NCBI GenBank assembly: GCA_039519185.1
Contig: CM076854.1
Span: forward strand, 68,511,448-68,575,447
Reading direction: 5' to 3'
DNA from: Astragalus membranaceus
Lineage: Eukaryota; Streptophyta; Magnoliopsida; Fabales; Fabaceae
Length of the DNA stretch: 64,000 nucleotides
The notes under the pieces are model-generated. The model did no database searches and was not told the DNA's origin. It saw only the letters and a program-made list of their open reading frames with translations. A program made the translations under genes and the position numbers. Positions within the stretch are counted from its first letter, which is position 1, and each line of letters begins with the position of its first letter. This document shows positions 35,626 through 47,543 of this stretch, piece by piece.

Positions 35626-36472
35626 TGTTAGTCGGGGAGGGTGGTACGTTAGTTTCCTGGTTTTGAACCCGGGACCTCCTGTTTGCACTCCTTTGGTGCA
35701 TTCCTTCGGTATCCCTTAGCTTATCATGTCTGAGGTCGGTGGTCGGTGTTATGCTAAAGTTATAAAGTACGGTTCACCGGGATTACCAGTCTGTGGTCGG
35801 TGTTATGCTAAAGTTATAAAGTACGTTTCACCGAGATTACCATGTCTGGGGTCGGTGTCGTGCTAAGTTAAAAAGGCACGTGGTTTATAAATTAAACTAC
35901 GAGACGAAAGGAATTCATAATTGAACTGAGAGTGTAGTTAGGGGTCTCGGTAGAACTCATTGAGATTGTATCTCAATGTTTATATGTTGTTGTTTTTACA
36001 GAGAAACAAGGAAAAATGAAAGCAAAGAGGCACGAGTAGATGTGATACTCAAGAAGTTGATGAAGACTTAGCGTTTATGCTTATGTGTGTGCTTCCTTGT
36101 TGTCTTTGTATCACGACCTTATGACTTGAACTGATGTATAAGTTGTAAAATCGTTTCCGCTATTTCTATGCTTTTGGATATTGAACATTAGGTGAAGTTA
36201 TGTTTAAGAAGGCCTAAGGTTGTGAGTACTTGAGATTATGTTTTAATTTGAAGTACTTGAGTTGTGTGTGACTCTTTGATGTTATATATATATCGAGATT
36301 TTTAGCATTGTTCAATATCTGAAATAGGAAATTTGTTAAAAGGAATGGCTATGGACCCGTGTGGGTACACTATAGACCCGTGTGGGTACGCTGCGATCCA
36401 TGTGGTTCTATGAGCGAAAGTGAATTGTATTTGTTGTGTAAGTGAACAGTGTCTGCTGCGCTGGGTGTTACA
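35626..36472 (-). mobile_element. Second LTR-like segment, minus strand, copy 2
   Basis: Counterpart of 19493-20336 with the same termini and internal repeats; absent from copies 3 and 4 because of the deletion at 52239. Confidence 0.4.
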
Positions 36473-36475
36473 CTA

Positions 36476-36598
36476 AACTTGGTTCATGTTACCTCACAGC
36501 AGCAATTAGCTGATGTACTAACCAAAGCACTGCCCAAGAACAAATTCATTGAGCTGATATCCAAGTTGGGAATGAGAAACCTCTACCTTCCAACTTGA
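36476..36598 (+). pseudogene. Ty1/copia Pol C-terminus fragment, copy 2
   Basis: It has the same 40 codons plus stop as 20341-20463, followed by the same purine tract and LTR-like sequence from 36606. It shows that the copia remnant was part of the unit before amplification. Confidence 0.88.
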
Positions 36599-37319
36599 GG
36601 GGGCGTATTGAAGTTAATATATTTGTATTGAAGTTAATATTTGTGTATTTACTTTTAGATTAACCACAGTGATTGGTTAGCTGTTAGGGAATCGGTTAAC
36701 ATTGTTTGTACTGATTAGTTAGATTGGAACTAGTTAGTTAGATGAGAACTATTGTATAAGCTTTTAGCTTTTTCAGTTGTAATCAGTTTTTCACTCATAA
36801 CAGAAATGAGAAGTTCATTTTCTCAACTCCTTCTCTGTTCTTCATTCTATTCGGTGAAAATTACTCAATGGAATCATGAATTCTATATCCTTTTCACGTC
36901 GAAAACAAAATACAACTCTACCACCAATTTTTATTTAATTTTTCTATTAATAAAATAATTATAAACTAACAAATATAACGTGAACTTTTACATTTTTACA
37001 TCATCCCAATTGATTTGGTATATCTTAAATATAAAAAACAAAAATAATATTATTGGAGAAGACACTAGTATTTTATCCGTGCATTCGCACGGGTGACTCT
37101 TTATTTGTTATATTTGCTATGAAATTATAAATAGTAATATGTTGAAAGATACCAAATGTAATAAACGGAATAGGAAAAAATCAATAAAAGTCTATATTTC
37201 AAATTTATTAAAATACTTGTGTTGCTAAAAGTTAAAAAAAAAGTCGGTATGCTCTTATAATATTAATAATGGAGTAAAGATCAGGAAAAAAGAAAATTAG
37301 ATTTAATGTAAGATATGCA

Positions 37320-37528
37320 CTCCCATTGGCGCTCCAGTTGGCGCTATCGTTGGTGCTCCCTTTGGCGCTCTCGTTGGCGCTCCCGTTGACCCTCCCGTTG
37401 TCGTTCCTATTGCCGCTCTCGTTGGCGCTACCGTTGGCACTTTCGTTGTCACTCTCGTTGTTGCCCTCGTTGTCACTCTTGTTGTCGATCCTATTGGCAG
37501 TGTATTGTTGCCGCTCCCGTTGCGACTT
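37320..37528 (+). repeat. 12-bp minisatellite, copy 2
   Basis: Counterpart of 21184-21405, shorter by one period, with a few changed bases. It sits just before the copy 3 start at 37532. Confidence 0.85.
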
Positions 37529-39545
37529 GTTTATCATTATATTTTAGATGATTTAATATTAAATTATAAAAATTGATTGATTTTATTTTTGATGACAAAA
37601 ATTGATAGTGGTTAAATTTTTTGACAATTACTATTGGTTAAATTGATTGATTTTATTTTTGATGACAAAAATTGAATGGTTTTAGTAGTTTTAATAGAGA
37701 GACTATAGTAAATAGTCGATTTTAGATTATTTATTTATTGATTTTAATATTAATTCAATTATTGATTCTTTTTAGAAAAAAATAATTTTGGAATTTTTTT
37801 AGAGGTATGATTTTTTTTGACAATTGGTAGTGGTTAAATTAATTGGTTTTAGTAGTTTTAGTAGATTATATAAATTTAGTCAAAAAAAAGTAGATTATAT
37901 AAATAGAAAAAAAATATTTTTTTAAAAAAAAAACTGACCATTTTTTATTTGGTGAGCGAAAAAAAACTGACCACGGACACACGTCAACTTTTGCTGACTG
38001 ATTTGTTTTTGGTCAGATTTTGCTTTTTTTCTTCTGAAAAAGCTGTGAACTTTTTGTCTTTTAGCTGCGAAATTAACAAATTGCCCATAAAAATGGTCAC
38101 GTGGCGATGTAGTAAAATATCTAAAAATACCAGATTGGCATTATGTGTTTGATTTGATTGATTACAAATTGTCGATATAATTATTATTTTATATTTTTCT
38201 ATTGAATTAGTATGTGTTGTTGGTATAGTTTCATAACTTTTGATTCATGAGAAGAAAACTTTACGCGTTTTTGGAAAAAATATATCAATTACTTGTCTTT
38301 ATAATATGAAAAACTAACAATCTTTTAAACAATGTAACATTTTTATTTTAAAATTGAATTGTATTTAAAAAATGTGTAAAAATTGAGTGAGCCGGGCAAA
38401 TACACAGGTATCTTGCTAGTTAAGTCCCTAAAGTTTATGTCAAATTGAAATTTCATGACCTCCTCTATTTTGATCAATTCAACACTGGTATGTCTTCAGT
38501 TTTCCTACGTTGACAACTTTTGGTATCAAAAAATACTAATTTTATCTTGTTATATTTTATATTTCATTTTGTGCAAGCAATAAAATTCAAATGAATAATG
38601 ATGATATTAAAAAAGGTATTAAGGAAAAATAAATTTGACTTCAATAATCATATCGAATTATATATTTGCTAATCATTTTATATGAAATAAATTATTTATT
38701 AATTTTCAAAATATTCAATATCTCATTAAACATGATCGATTATAACAGCTATTAAATTTTTAATAGTTTTTTTATTACTGTGTTGTTAGTGTGCAGTATT
38801 CATCAACATTGTCGATTACTAATATTCGTCAGGGATTTTAATATCCACGAGTTCCCGGCTTTGCCGGCCCATGTGGTTTTCCCCTCCCACCTATTAAATG
38901 TTTAATATAAAATATAATTTGTTAAATATTATAATAAATATGTTTACTTTTTATATGAACGATCAATTGTATTTTAGTCCCTAATGTCTATCTCCAATTG
39001 TAATTTCTTTTCACCTCATTCTTGATAAATTTAGCACCCAATTGTTTTTACTTTTCCTACGTGAACACTGTTAATATTTTTTTTTGGTTCGGACCATCGC
39101 TGACTACCTACAAAATAACTCAACGCTTTTAACGAAAGACTAATTTACGCTCGTGCTCAGGATTAAAATTCGCTCTGGCCAACACCGAGTTTGTCCACTG
39201 CGAGAATTGAACGGGAGCACCGGGTCGACCCCCGTGTCCTATGGTAGATTAAGCAACTAGGTCGACGGTGTTGGTAAAATTAAATTTAAAATGAATAGTG
39301 TCATTAAATACGGTATTCATTATTTTGACCATTCAAAATCTCATTATTATTATTATTATTATGACTATTCAAAATCTCATTAAATATAATTAATTATTAC
39401 ATATGTTAAATGTTGAATATTATAATAAATATGCTAATTTATATATAAATTATATTATATAATAAAATAAATGCAGTGTTCGAAACATCATATGCATATA
39501 TATACTTTTTTTTTCCACTACTATAAGGCTCCACTTCGAGAGGCG

Positions 39546-41981
39546 ATGAGCGAGAGAGAGAGAGTGAGAGTGAGAGAGAGAGTGAGGGGGAGGGTGAGAG
39601 CGAGAGGCGTTCGAGCGAGGGAGAAGGGTAGAGACAGGCTGAGTGAACAACACCAACAAACTGGATTGCACAGAGAGGTGATAAGTAATAACGAGCAAGC
39701 TGAAGATGAAGGGTGGCAACTGGTTGGGCGGAGAAAGGAACTGCAACAGAGACAAAAACGATCGGATATTGCGAGGAGCCATAGGTTCTTCCCTAAGGAT
39801 GCCACCAGGACAACTTACTTTTTCACCAATTTTCCTGATAATTTCCTAGCAAAACATATGCTGAAAGCCTTCTTGAACTATGGGGAGTTCGACGAGATAG
39901 TCATCCCGGCCAAGAGAGATAAGCAAGGGAAGAGATTTGGGTTCGCAAGGGCCGTCAATGTAAAGGAACCGGATCGGTTCGGTGTGATGCTAGACAATAT
40001 CATCATTGGAAGGGAAAAGCTAATGGTAAATTTGCCCAGGTTCGATAGACTCAAGCCCCAAAACCGTGTTGAAACAAACCCTAAACCTAAACCAGCAGGT
40101 GCAAAAGTGAAACCCCTCTCCCTTAAAAACTCTTCAGCCGCTCTCAGGTCCCCAGTAGATGACCATAGGCCTCACAAACCAGCAGATCATCTTAGAATAC
40201 ACCCCCCATCAAATTTAGCAAAACCATCTTACGCGTCCATAGTCAAGAACCAGCCTGTCCAAAGGAAAAAATGGATCCCAAAAACAAAAAGCAAACATGA
40301 CCTTCCTCTCCACCCAGATACCATTATTGGACCAAACCAGAATGTGAACTATAAACCACCAATGAAACCTAGACGAACCTGGGCTCACAGACACTTTATT
40401 GTGGAAGAAGAGCAGATGAAAAAATTTAAGAATACTTATGTGGGAGAAGTTTGGACTCCGGGGAAATCTTATAATATCCAGGAAGAATTCGTACAGCAAG
40501 GGTACTTCTCGGTTAGAGCTACTCCGCTAGGATCCAAGCTTGTTTTGCTCGAAAGCTTGGAAGAAGGTGAAATGGAAGCACTTCTAGAGGACGCTCCAGA
40601 TTGGTTGGGAAATTGGTTCAAAAAAATAAAAAAATGGAGTCCCAGTGACATAGACAACGAAAGACTCACTTGGATCAGGTGCTACGGTATACCGGTTCAC
40701 GCATGGACAGATGAATTCTTCAGAAGCTTAGTTGTCGGAACCGGGGAATTTTTGAACGTTGACGAGAATACAGGAAAAAAGAAAACTATGGATGTAGCCA
40801 GGATCCTTATTAGAACTAACGGCCATGATATTATAAATTTTGTAGAGAGGTTCAATATCAATGGAGAACTCTTTGTTATTAAGGTGGTGGAAGATTGGTA
40901 TGGGCCTCTTCACTGGTGTAAACGAAGCGACAATAAAGCCTACAATAGGAGTTTGGACGACAACAGTGATACAGAAGGTGAATCAGAAGGTGAAGACAGT
41001 GAGTTTAGCAGTGAGTTTGATGAACCAACGGTGGCCGGAATGGATAGACTTGACTTCTCCGACGGGGAAGGCGAAGGGGCGCAGAGGGAGGCTCTCATAG
41101 GCAATGATGACCACGGTTTTCAGGAGCATTCTATTGGTCACGATAAAGAGGAGGCGGCGCATGCAGCATGCAATGAGCCAGTTTGCACGGAAACCGAAGG
41201 TATCCAACCGAACGTGGTCACTAGTAATCATTTACAATTCGGAGAAGTGGAAGGGATTTTAAATGAGGAGGGTAATAGTGCCTTGCTAATTACTGCTGAT
41301 GGGGATGGTAAAAACCCTTCCTTTTCTTTTCCTAGCCATTTAAACAACCAGGCCGAATTACAAACTCCAAGCCCAATTCGTAAATATACCCAATCCATCT
41401 CAAACCCTCTTCCTTTGCCCATATTGCCATCTAGCCCGAAGCTTCTCTCTCCACCCTCCTCTGACCTTAGCACCCCCCCTCCCTTGGGCCTTGACCGCCA
41501 CATCAGCGTGTCATCCCCGATTGATCCCTTCGATCCCCCCCACTCTTCACAACCTGAACCGCAGCCAACCTCTCCTTTCATCCCATTATATGAAGATTCA
41601 CCCTCTAACACCCTTCTCCCAACCCCACCCGAAGGACTTGATTCTATTCGGCTATCCATTGACCTCCCCCCCTTGCCTGTAATTTCACTTATGCCTCCTG
41701 AGCCTCTTCCTGCCAATGAGACGGACCTTCCTCAATTGTCTAACCAAGATGAGAACATTAGCTCATGGACCTCTTCAAACTCAGGATTGGAAATGCCTAA
41801 TTCTAAATCATTTTGGGCCGATAGAAGCTTGTCCAAGGTGGAAAAAATTTGGATCCTAGCAAAGAAGATAGGAGTTAATGGCGAAGGCAATGACCAAGTG
41901 TTCATGGAAAAGATCAAAGAAATGGAAAGCAGAGATAAGGAAGCTAAAAAGAAGTTGGAGAACCACAGTGGTTCGAAATGA
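39546..41981 (+). CDS. LINE ORF1 protein with RRM (RNA-binding)
   Basis: The frame is open from 39471, but the first 25 codons lie partly in target DNA. The first ATG inside the element is 39546, giving 811 aa. The N-terminus is an Arg/Glu-rich low-complexity stretch from GAGAGA repeats. An RRM follows, at about residues 89-165 counted from this start, with RNP2-like TYFFTNFP and RNP1-like KRFGFARAV. A basic proline-rich linker, a second conserved region (WTPGKSYNIQEEF to WYGPLHWCK), an acidic segment and a long proline/serine-rich tail come next. There is no CCHC knuckle. The family role is binding the element RNA in the RNP that carries out target-primed reverse transcription. It is uninterrupted and overlaps ORF2 by ATGA. 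Confidence 0.88.
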   Translation: MSERERVRVRERVRGRVRARGVRAREKGRDRLSEQHQQTGLHREVISNNEQAEDEGWQLVGRRKELQQRQKRSDIARSHRFFPKDATRTTYFFTNFPDNFLAKHMLKAFLNYGEFDEIVIPAKRDKQGKRFGFARAVNVKEPDRFGVMLDNIIIGREKLMVNLPRFDRLKPQNRVETNPKPKPAGAKVKPLSLKNSSAALRSPVDDHRPHKPADHLRIHPPSNLAKPSYASIVKNQPVQRKKWIPKTKSKHDLPLHPDTIIGPNQNVNYKPPMKPRRTWAHRHFIVEEEQMKKFKNTYVGEVWTPGKSYNIQEEFVQQGYFSVRATPLGSKLVLLESLEEGEMEALLEDAPDWLGNWFKKIKKWSPSDIDNERLTWIRCYGIPVHAWTDEFFRSLVVGTGEFLNVDENTGKKKTMDVARILIRTNGHDIINFVERFNINGELFVIKVVEDWYGPLHWCKRSDNKAYNRSLDDNSDTEGESEGEDSEFSSEFDEPTVAGMDRLDFSDGEGEGAQREALIGNDDHGFQEHSIGHDKEEAAHAACNEPVCTETEGIQPNVVTSNHLQFGEVEGILNEEGNSALLITADGDGKNPSFSFPSHLNNQAELQTPSPIRKYTQSISNPLPLPILPSSPKLLSPPSSDLSTPPPLGLDRHISVSSPIDPFDPPHSSQPEPQPTSPFIPLYEDSPSNTLLPTPPEGLDSIRLSIDLPPLPVISLMPPEPLPANETDLPQLSNQDENISSWTSSNSGLEMPNSKSFWADRSLSKVEKIWILAKKIGVNGEGNDQVFMEKIKEMESRDKEAKKKLENHSGSK

Positions 41982-44900
41982 AGATTATGTCTTTCAATAT
42001 TCGGGGGATTGGCAGCATTGCCAAACAAAGGCGGATCGGAAGCCTTGTTAATAAAGAAAGATTCGAGATGTGCTTTTTACAAGAAACAAAGAGGGTGGAG
42101 ATAGACGCGTCGACAGTCTCTCGTTTATGGGGTGGAGATGATGTGGAATGGAGTTTCGTTGCAGCTAGTGGTCTATCGGGAGGAATTTTATCTATGTGGC
42201 GAAAGGGCACGCTTAATGTACTTCATACTTTCTCTCAATCTGGTTTTGTTGGTGTTGCAATTCAGCTTGTCAATAGGGTATGCTATTTTGTAAACGTATA
42301 TTCCGGGTGCGCAACTAGAAGTAAAAGGGACTTATGGGCCAGGTTGATGAGGGAAAAGGAGAGGATGAGTGAAGGTTCGTGGGTTATTGGGGGGGATTTC
42401 AACACAGTAGTAGGAAGATGTGAGAGGCGAGGGAGAGCTGTTAGGTTTAGTGAGAGAGAGAGCCAAGACTTCAAGTTCTTCATGGAGGAGATGGGAGTGG
42501 TGGATTTGGGGTGCCTAGGGAAGAAATATTCTTGGTTTCAACCAAATGGACCGGCGGCAAGTAGAATAGATCGAATATTATTATCCCAAGAATTGGTGGA
42601 TGGTTGGAGCATAAAGGCACAATGGATAGGTGACAGAGATATATCAGATCATTGCCCGGTATGGCTTCTACCATCAAGCAAGAATTGGGGACCTAAACCT
42701 TTTAGGTTCTTCAACGGGTGGCTCAAACATGAAGACGGGAAGAGATTCATGGAGGAGAAGTGGAAGGAGTTAAAGGTAGAGGGTTGGACGGCACACATAG
42801 TCAAGGAAAAGCTAAAACACCTTAAAGAAAGTTTGAAAGTTTGGAACAAAGAGGTGTATGGAATTAAGGATCTTCGAATAGAAGAGATAGTAAGGGACAT
42901 GAATTTAATGGAGCAAGAGGAAGTCTATGAAGAAGGATGGGACGGAGAGAAATGGAGGAAGTTGAACACGAAGTTTTGGTCCGAACTACGACAAAAAGAA
43001 TCTATGATAGCTCAAAAGGCTAGGGTGAATTGGATTCAACAAGGGGATGGCAATACAAAATTTTTCCACCAAGCAATTAAGACAAGAATAAGAAGGAATC
43101 AAATAGAGATGCTAAAGGTAGGAGAAGAGTGGTTGCAAGGCGTAGGGGAAATCAAAGAAGAAGTGAAGAGACACTTCCAACATCAATTTTCCGAGGTGGC
43201 ATACGCAAGACCTACTCTTGATGGGATCGGGTTAGGAGTATTTCGGTGGAGGAGGCACAACGGATGGTCGCCCCATTTACTACGGAGGAAGTGGAGGAAG
43301 CTATATGGAGTTGTGATGGAGACAAGAGCCCGGGGCCCGATGGTTTTAATTTTAATTTCATCAAGTCTTGTTGGGACACACTAAAAGTGGAGGTTATGGA
43401 AGTCATGAATCAATTTCATTCAAACGCTAGACTCCCAAAAGCATTCACTTCATCTTTTGTGGCACTAATAGGCAAGAAGAAGAATCCTCAAGAACTAAGC
43501 GATTTTCGGCCCATTTCCCTTATAGGGTGCATGTACAAGATCATCTCTAAGGTATTGGCAAGGAGACTCAAGGAGGTACTTCCCGGGGTTATTTCATCTA
43601 CACAAACGGCGTTTCTTAAAGGAAGACAAATCTTAGATGGAGTATTGGTCACCAATGAGATAATTAACTTTGCAAAGAAGAAAAAGAAACCATTGATTTT
43701 ATTCAAAGTGGATTTTGAGAAAGCATACGACTCGGTAGCTTGGAAGTTCTTGGAGTACATGATGGGGAGAATGGGATTTTGTGAGGTGTGGAGGTCTTGG
43801 ATGAAAGCATGCGTCTTCACGGGCAATGTGTCGGTGTTGGTCAACGGAAGCCCAACCGGAGAATTCATAATGGAGCGTGGTTTAAAGCAAGGAGACCCTT
43901 TGGCACCATTTTTCTTCTTAATGGTTGCCGAAGGGCTCACGGGGTTGGTAAATAATTGTGTCGAGCAAGGCTATCTAGAAGCATTTTCGATAGGTGAGGG
44001 GATCTCCTTCCCGATTCTTCAATTTGCGGATGATACATTGTTTTTGGCCTCAAAATCGAGGGAGAACCTATGGTGTCTAAAGGCGATATTGAGGATCTTT
44101 GAGTTAGTTTCGGGGCTTCGGGTGAACTTTCATAAGAGTTGTTTAATAGGCATTAGCATGGATGAGGAGGAGGTAAATCTAGGGGCTAGATTCTTATATT
44201 GCAATAAGGGGAAGGCTCCTTTCAAGTTTTTGGGGGTGCCGGTAGGGGCAAATCCTAGAGTAATGAACACATGGAGACCGGTGATCAAAAAGATGGAAGA
44301 TAAATTGTCCACATGGAGAAGTAGACAACTATCCATGGGGGGGAGGGTGACGTTAATCAATTCGGTGCTCGCTAGTCTCCCACTCTACTATTTTTCTTTT
44401 TTTAAGGCCCCAAAAAAAGCATTGGAAGAAATGGTGAGTATTCAAAGGAAGTTTTTATGGGGTGGTAGTGGCGAGGCAAAGAAGGTGGCGTGGGTGAGAT
44501 GGAGTAGAATATGCCTTCCTAAGGAGAAAGGGGGTCTAGGAATTAGAAACATGGAAGCCTTCAATATAGCTCTTTTGGGAAAGTGGAAGTGGAGACTTTT
44601 AAATGAGCAAGCCAACTTGTGGAAGGAGTTGATAGAAGTTCTATACGGAAAAAATGGGATACTACCTCCAATTAAAAGATCGGTTTGGTGGAAAGATATA
44701 CAATTGATCGATAAAGGATTGAACGGGGATGGTAATTGGTTTTATGATCAAATAAGGATAAATGTGAGTAAGGGAGATAAAGTAAGCTTTTGGCATGATA
44801 GATGGTGCAGTCATCGGACGCTGGCAGAAATGTACTCACAGTTAGCGCTAGTTACAGACTCGGTAGAAGGCACAGCAGCTGACTTCGGCTCATGGGAAGG

Positions 44901-45663
44901 AGATAAATGGATATGGAACTTAAAATGGAAGGGTCCATTGACTATGGAAGAAGCTGCCCTGGTTAGTGAATTGGAGGATGTATTGTTACCAATCAGCTTG
45001 AAGAAAGATGGCGAGGACAGAAGGATCTGGATGGCCTCAAACACGAAGGACTACACGGTAAAATCAGCGTATCACTTGCTGGTACAGCAGACAGAACAGT
45101 CACAGCAGCAGCTGTCCACAGCCGAATGCGACTTGCTGAAGACTTTCTGGATGACAGCAGCCCCTTCCAAATTTCTAGTCCACGGTTGGAGAGTTTTAAT
45201 CGATAGGCTGCCAACAAGACTGTCTTTGATGCAGCGAGGAATCGTGGAAGCTACACATAATGTCTGCTGCATTTTCTGTTTCCAGGCCGATGAGGAATCA
45301 GTTCACTTATTCTTTAAATGTCCCACTTCGGCCCAACTGTGGCAACAGGTGCATGCGTGGCTCGGATCGGAATTGGTGGAGTGCGATAGACCTTGGGATC
45401 ACTTGTGGGAGAATAGAATCAAGATAGATGGAAAGAAAAAGATGAGGATACGATTTCTGCTATGGGTTGCAGTCTTATGGGTTATATGGATTAATAGGAA
45501 CAGAGTTATTTTTAGAGGAGGAACACCAAGTTTGTCACAAATGTTAAATCATGTAAAGGGATTGTCTTGGGGTTGGGTAGCACATAGAGTGGGATTTCAA
45601 CACACAGTGGATTTTGAGGAGTGGAATAACAACCCTCTTCTTTGTATTAATCGGCTACCGTAA
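41978..45663 (+). pseudogene. LINE ORF2: endonuclease, reverse transcriptase, zf-RVT (one frameshift)
   Basis: The ATG at 41978 overlaps the ORF1 stop. The first frame holds the AP-type endonuclease: SFNIRG, LQETK (catalytic Glu), GGDFNTV, RIDRIL and ISDHCPV. Near 43232 the frame changes by what appears to be one missing base, a T in a TT run. The second frame, open from 43222, carries the reverse transcriptase: SPGPDGFNF, KVDFEKAYDSV, GLKQGDPLAP and catalytic FADD at about 44027. It ends with a zinc-binding RVT domain (FLVHGWRV, then CCIFCF and HLFFKC). Without the single lesion the protein would be a normal-length L1 ORF2 of about 1,230 residues. As it stands, translation ends at 43384 and RT is not made unless the ribosome shifts. 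Confidence 0.93.
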
Positions 45664-45729
45664 TTGTAATAGGGTCGAGGCACTCCTAGTGCCCCTTTCA
45701 TCAATAAATTTTGACTTATCTAAAAAAAA
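45664..45729 (+). terminator. LINE 3' UTR, poly(A) signal and short A tail
   Basis: A 66-bp 3' UTR with AATAAA at 45703-45708 and the terminal A run just before the second target-site repeat. The tail is only eight A long, as is common for plant L1s. Confidence 0.75.
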
Positions 45730-45951
45730 TCATATGCATATATAAATATTTAACATAAATAAATTCAATTTTTATTGTTATTATCATTACTATTATTATT
45801 TTAACCATTCAATATCTCATTTAATATAATTCATTATTATAAATATAAAATGTTTAATATAAAATATCATATGTTAAATATTATAATAAATACGTTCATA
45901 TTTATATAAATACTCTTCTTGAGATCAAAATTCTCATAAAATATTAATCAT

Positions 45952-46437
45952 ATGTCATTTCGTTGTATTTCAAAGTTGTTGTGTTCTTCATTTTCGGTGA
46001 ATGTTTTTTCCGTCCCCCCTACCTTTTTCCTTTTCAATTTGCAAAGACCTCCTTCAATAGTGATATTGTTCCATCGTCATATCAAATCAGCGAATCACCA
46101 AGTGAATATATGTTTGCCTAATAAGTACTTCTTCCATGAATTTTGGAGGAAGGTATCCAAAAAGCCGTTGGGGGATTTCATTATGGGGAAATCTAATTTT
46201 CACCGAGTTGCAGAAGTTTAAAATATTGTAACTCTGTCTGAGGCTTCGTTTGAAAATGTCGATGTTTTGCCCAGACTATTCTGCAATTCATGTATCCAAC
46301 AAGCGAATGACTGTCAACATAGACCCACTCAAACAACTGAGACTAGAAATAGCTGTGTTTCACTAGCAGTTCACTCTGGGTTCAAAATTGTGGTCAAATC
46401 TAGCTCTTGTATAATGTACCTATATATATTGTTTTAA
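45952..46437 (+). pseudogene. Unidentified pseudo-ORF, copy 3
   Basis: This third copy of the 161-codon frame has the same in-frame stop. It lies just downstream of the 3' end of the LINE, about 220 bp after the second target-site repeat. Copy 4 lacks it because its A-half begins further downstream. Confidence 0.35.
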
Positions 46438-47513
46438 TGATAATAATAGTTATGGAGATATATAGTTCATTACAAATAAAAAAAAAGCTTTTGGTTACCT
46501 ATAATGGAAGCTTCTAATGGTTCAAATATTTGGTAAAATTTTGCTCTTGTATAATGTATCTATGTTGTTTTCATGTAAGAGTTATGGAGAACAGATCATT
46601 ACAAATGAAGAAAAGCTTAGTTTTTTTTGTAATTTTTTCTTTTTTGTGTATATTGTTACTTTATTTAACAAATATTCTAATAAATCTCACTAGTTATGAA
46701 ATTCCCATTTATGTTTTTTTATTTTTTATTTCTAATTTTTATACACGTTAAACCTTTAACAATTATTATATCTATGAAAAACAAAATTTATGATTGCCTT
46801 TGTGTATCAACTCATGCATCACATACGAGTGTTTCCCAAATGGGTGATCCACAAAAATATTCGGCTAAATTACAGTTTTTATCCCGTATCTTTCACTGAT
46901 TTCTCGTTTTCATCTTTAAAAATATTCGTTTACGTCCATTATCTTTTAATAGTTAATTAAAATGGTCCTTCTATTAATTAAATGTTCCTTCTAGATAGTG
47001 GCTTGGATAATTGGCAACGTAAGCAGTCGACTATAAAATTAGACCATTAAATTTTTTGTTTTTGCTGTTTATCTTTTTATCGTTGATTAAGATGGTCCTT
47101 TCGTTAAGTGGTTGTTAATTACCTTTAATTTTTTTCATTTTCGTCTTTTATCTTTTTTAAAATACTCACTTACGTATCTTTTTATATATAATGTTTGTTA
47201 ACGTTTTTTTATCTTTTCACAGTTAATTAAAATGGTCATTCCATTAGGTGTACGGTTAATTATAGATTACATGAATAGTGATGACTAAAAAACAAATTAC
47301 AAGTTTTAATCTAGCACTTGAAAAATGATAATTGAGTATCAAATTAAAAAAATTGAAATTAAAGTACTTTTAATTTGATAATAAACTGAAAATTGATAAT
47401 TAAATATCAAATGGGTGATACACCAAAAAAAATGTAAGATGAATAATTAATATTTCTTTAATGCAAAATTTTGAGTGAGAAACAATTAAAATATTGGGTT
47501 CACATATTGTGTT

Positions 47514-47543
47514 GAATTTTGAATTTTGAGTGAGAAACAATTA
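47514..47543. other. Deletion scar with templated filler, copy 3
   Basis: About 140 bases present in the other A-halves (copy 2, about 25143-25283) are missing. In their place stand about 30 bases that repeat the nearby sequence at 47464-47489 (TTTTGAGTGAGAAACAATTA). This is a signature of end joining with local template copying. Confidence 0.85.

Larger units (their letters stand above)
21409..37531 (+). repeat. Macro-tandem repeat, copy 2 (16,123 bp, no private large insertion)
   Basis: This is the only complete copy without a private large insertion and serves as the reference unit. It preserves the empty sites for the chromovirus (around 25052) and for the LINE (around 23365). Differences from copy 1 are mostly single bases and simple-repeat lengths. 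For example, the TA run in the LTR-like segment is longer here (29575-29610), the TA run of the B-half is shorter (31663-31701), and the 12-bp minisatellite has one period fewer. Confidence 0.94.
39503..45729 (+). mobile_element. L1-type LINE (BNR-like, RRM-bearing ORF1)
   Basis: A 6.2 kb non-LTR retrotransposon inserted in the A-half of copy 3. The target sequence TCATATGCATATATA is duplicated at 39488-39502 and 45730-45744; copies 1 and 2 have the single empty site (about 1957 and 23365). It has a short 5' leader, ORF1 (39546-41981), ORF2 (41978-45663, frameshifted), a short 3' UTR with AATAAA at 45703 and an A8 tail. Apart from the frameshift it looks full length and young. L1 elements with an RRM in place of the zinc knuckle in ORF1 are the BNR-type clade described first in beet. 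Confidence 0.94.

Noticed and set aside
41228..41716. 162-codon minus-strand frame opposite the LINE ORF1 tail
   Set aside because: Shadow of the proline/serine-rich end of ORF1; glycine/serine-rich with no domain.
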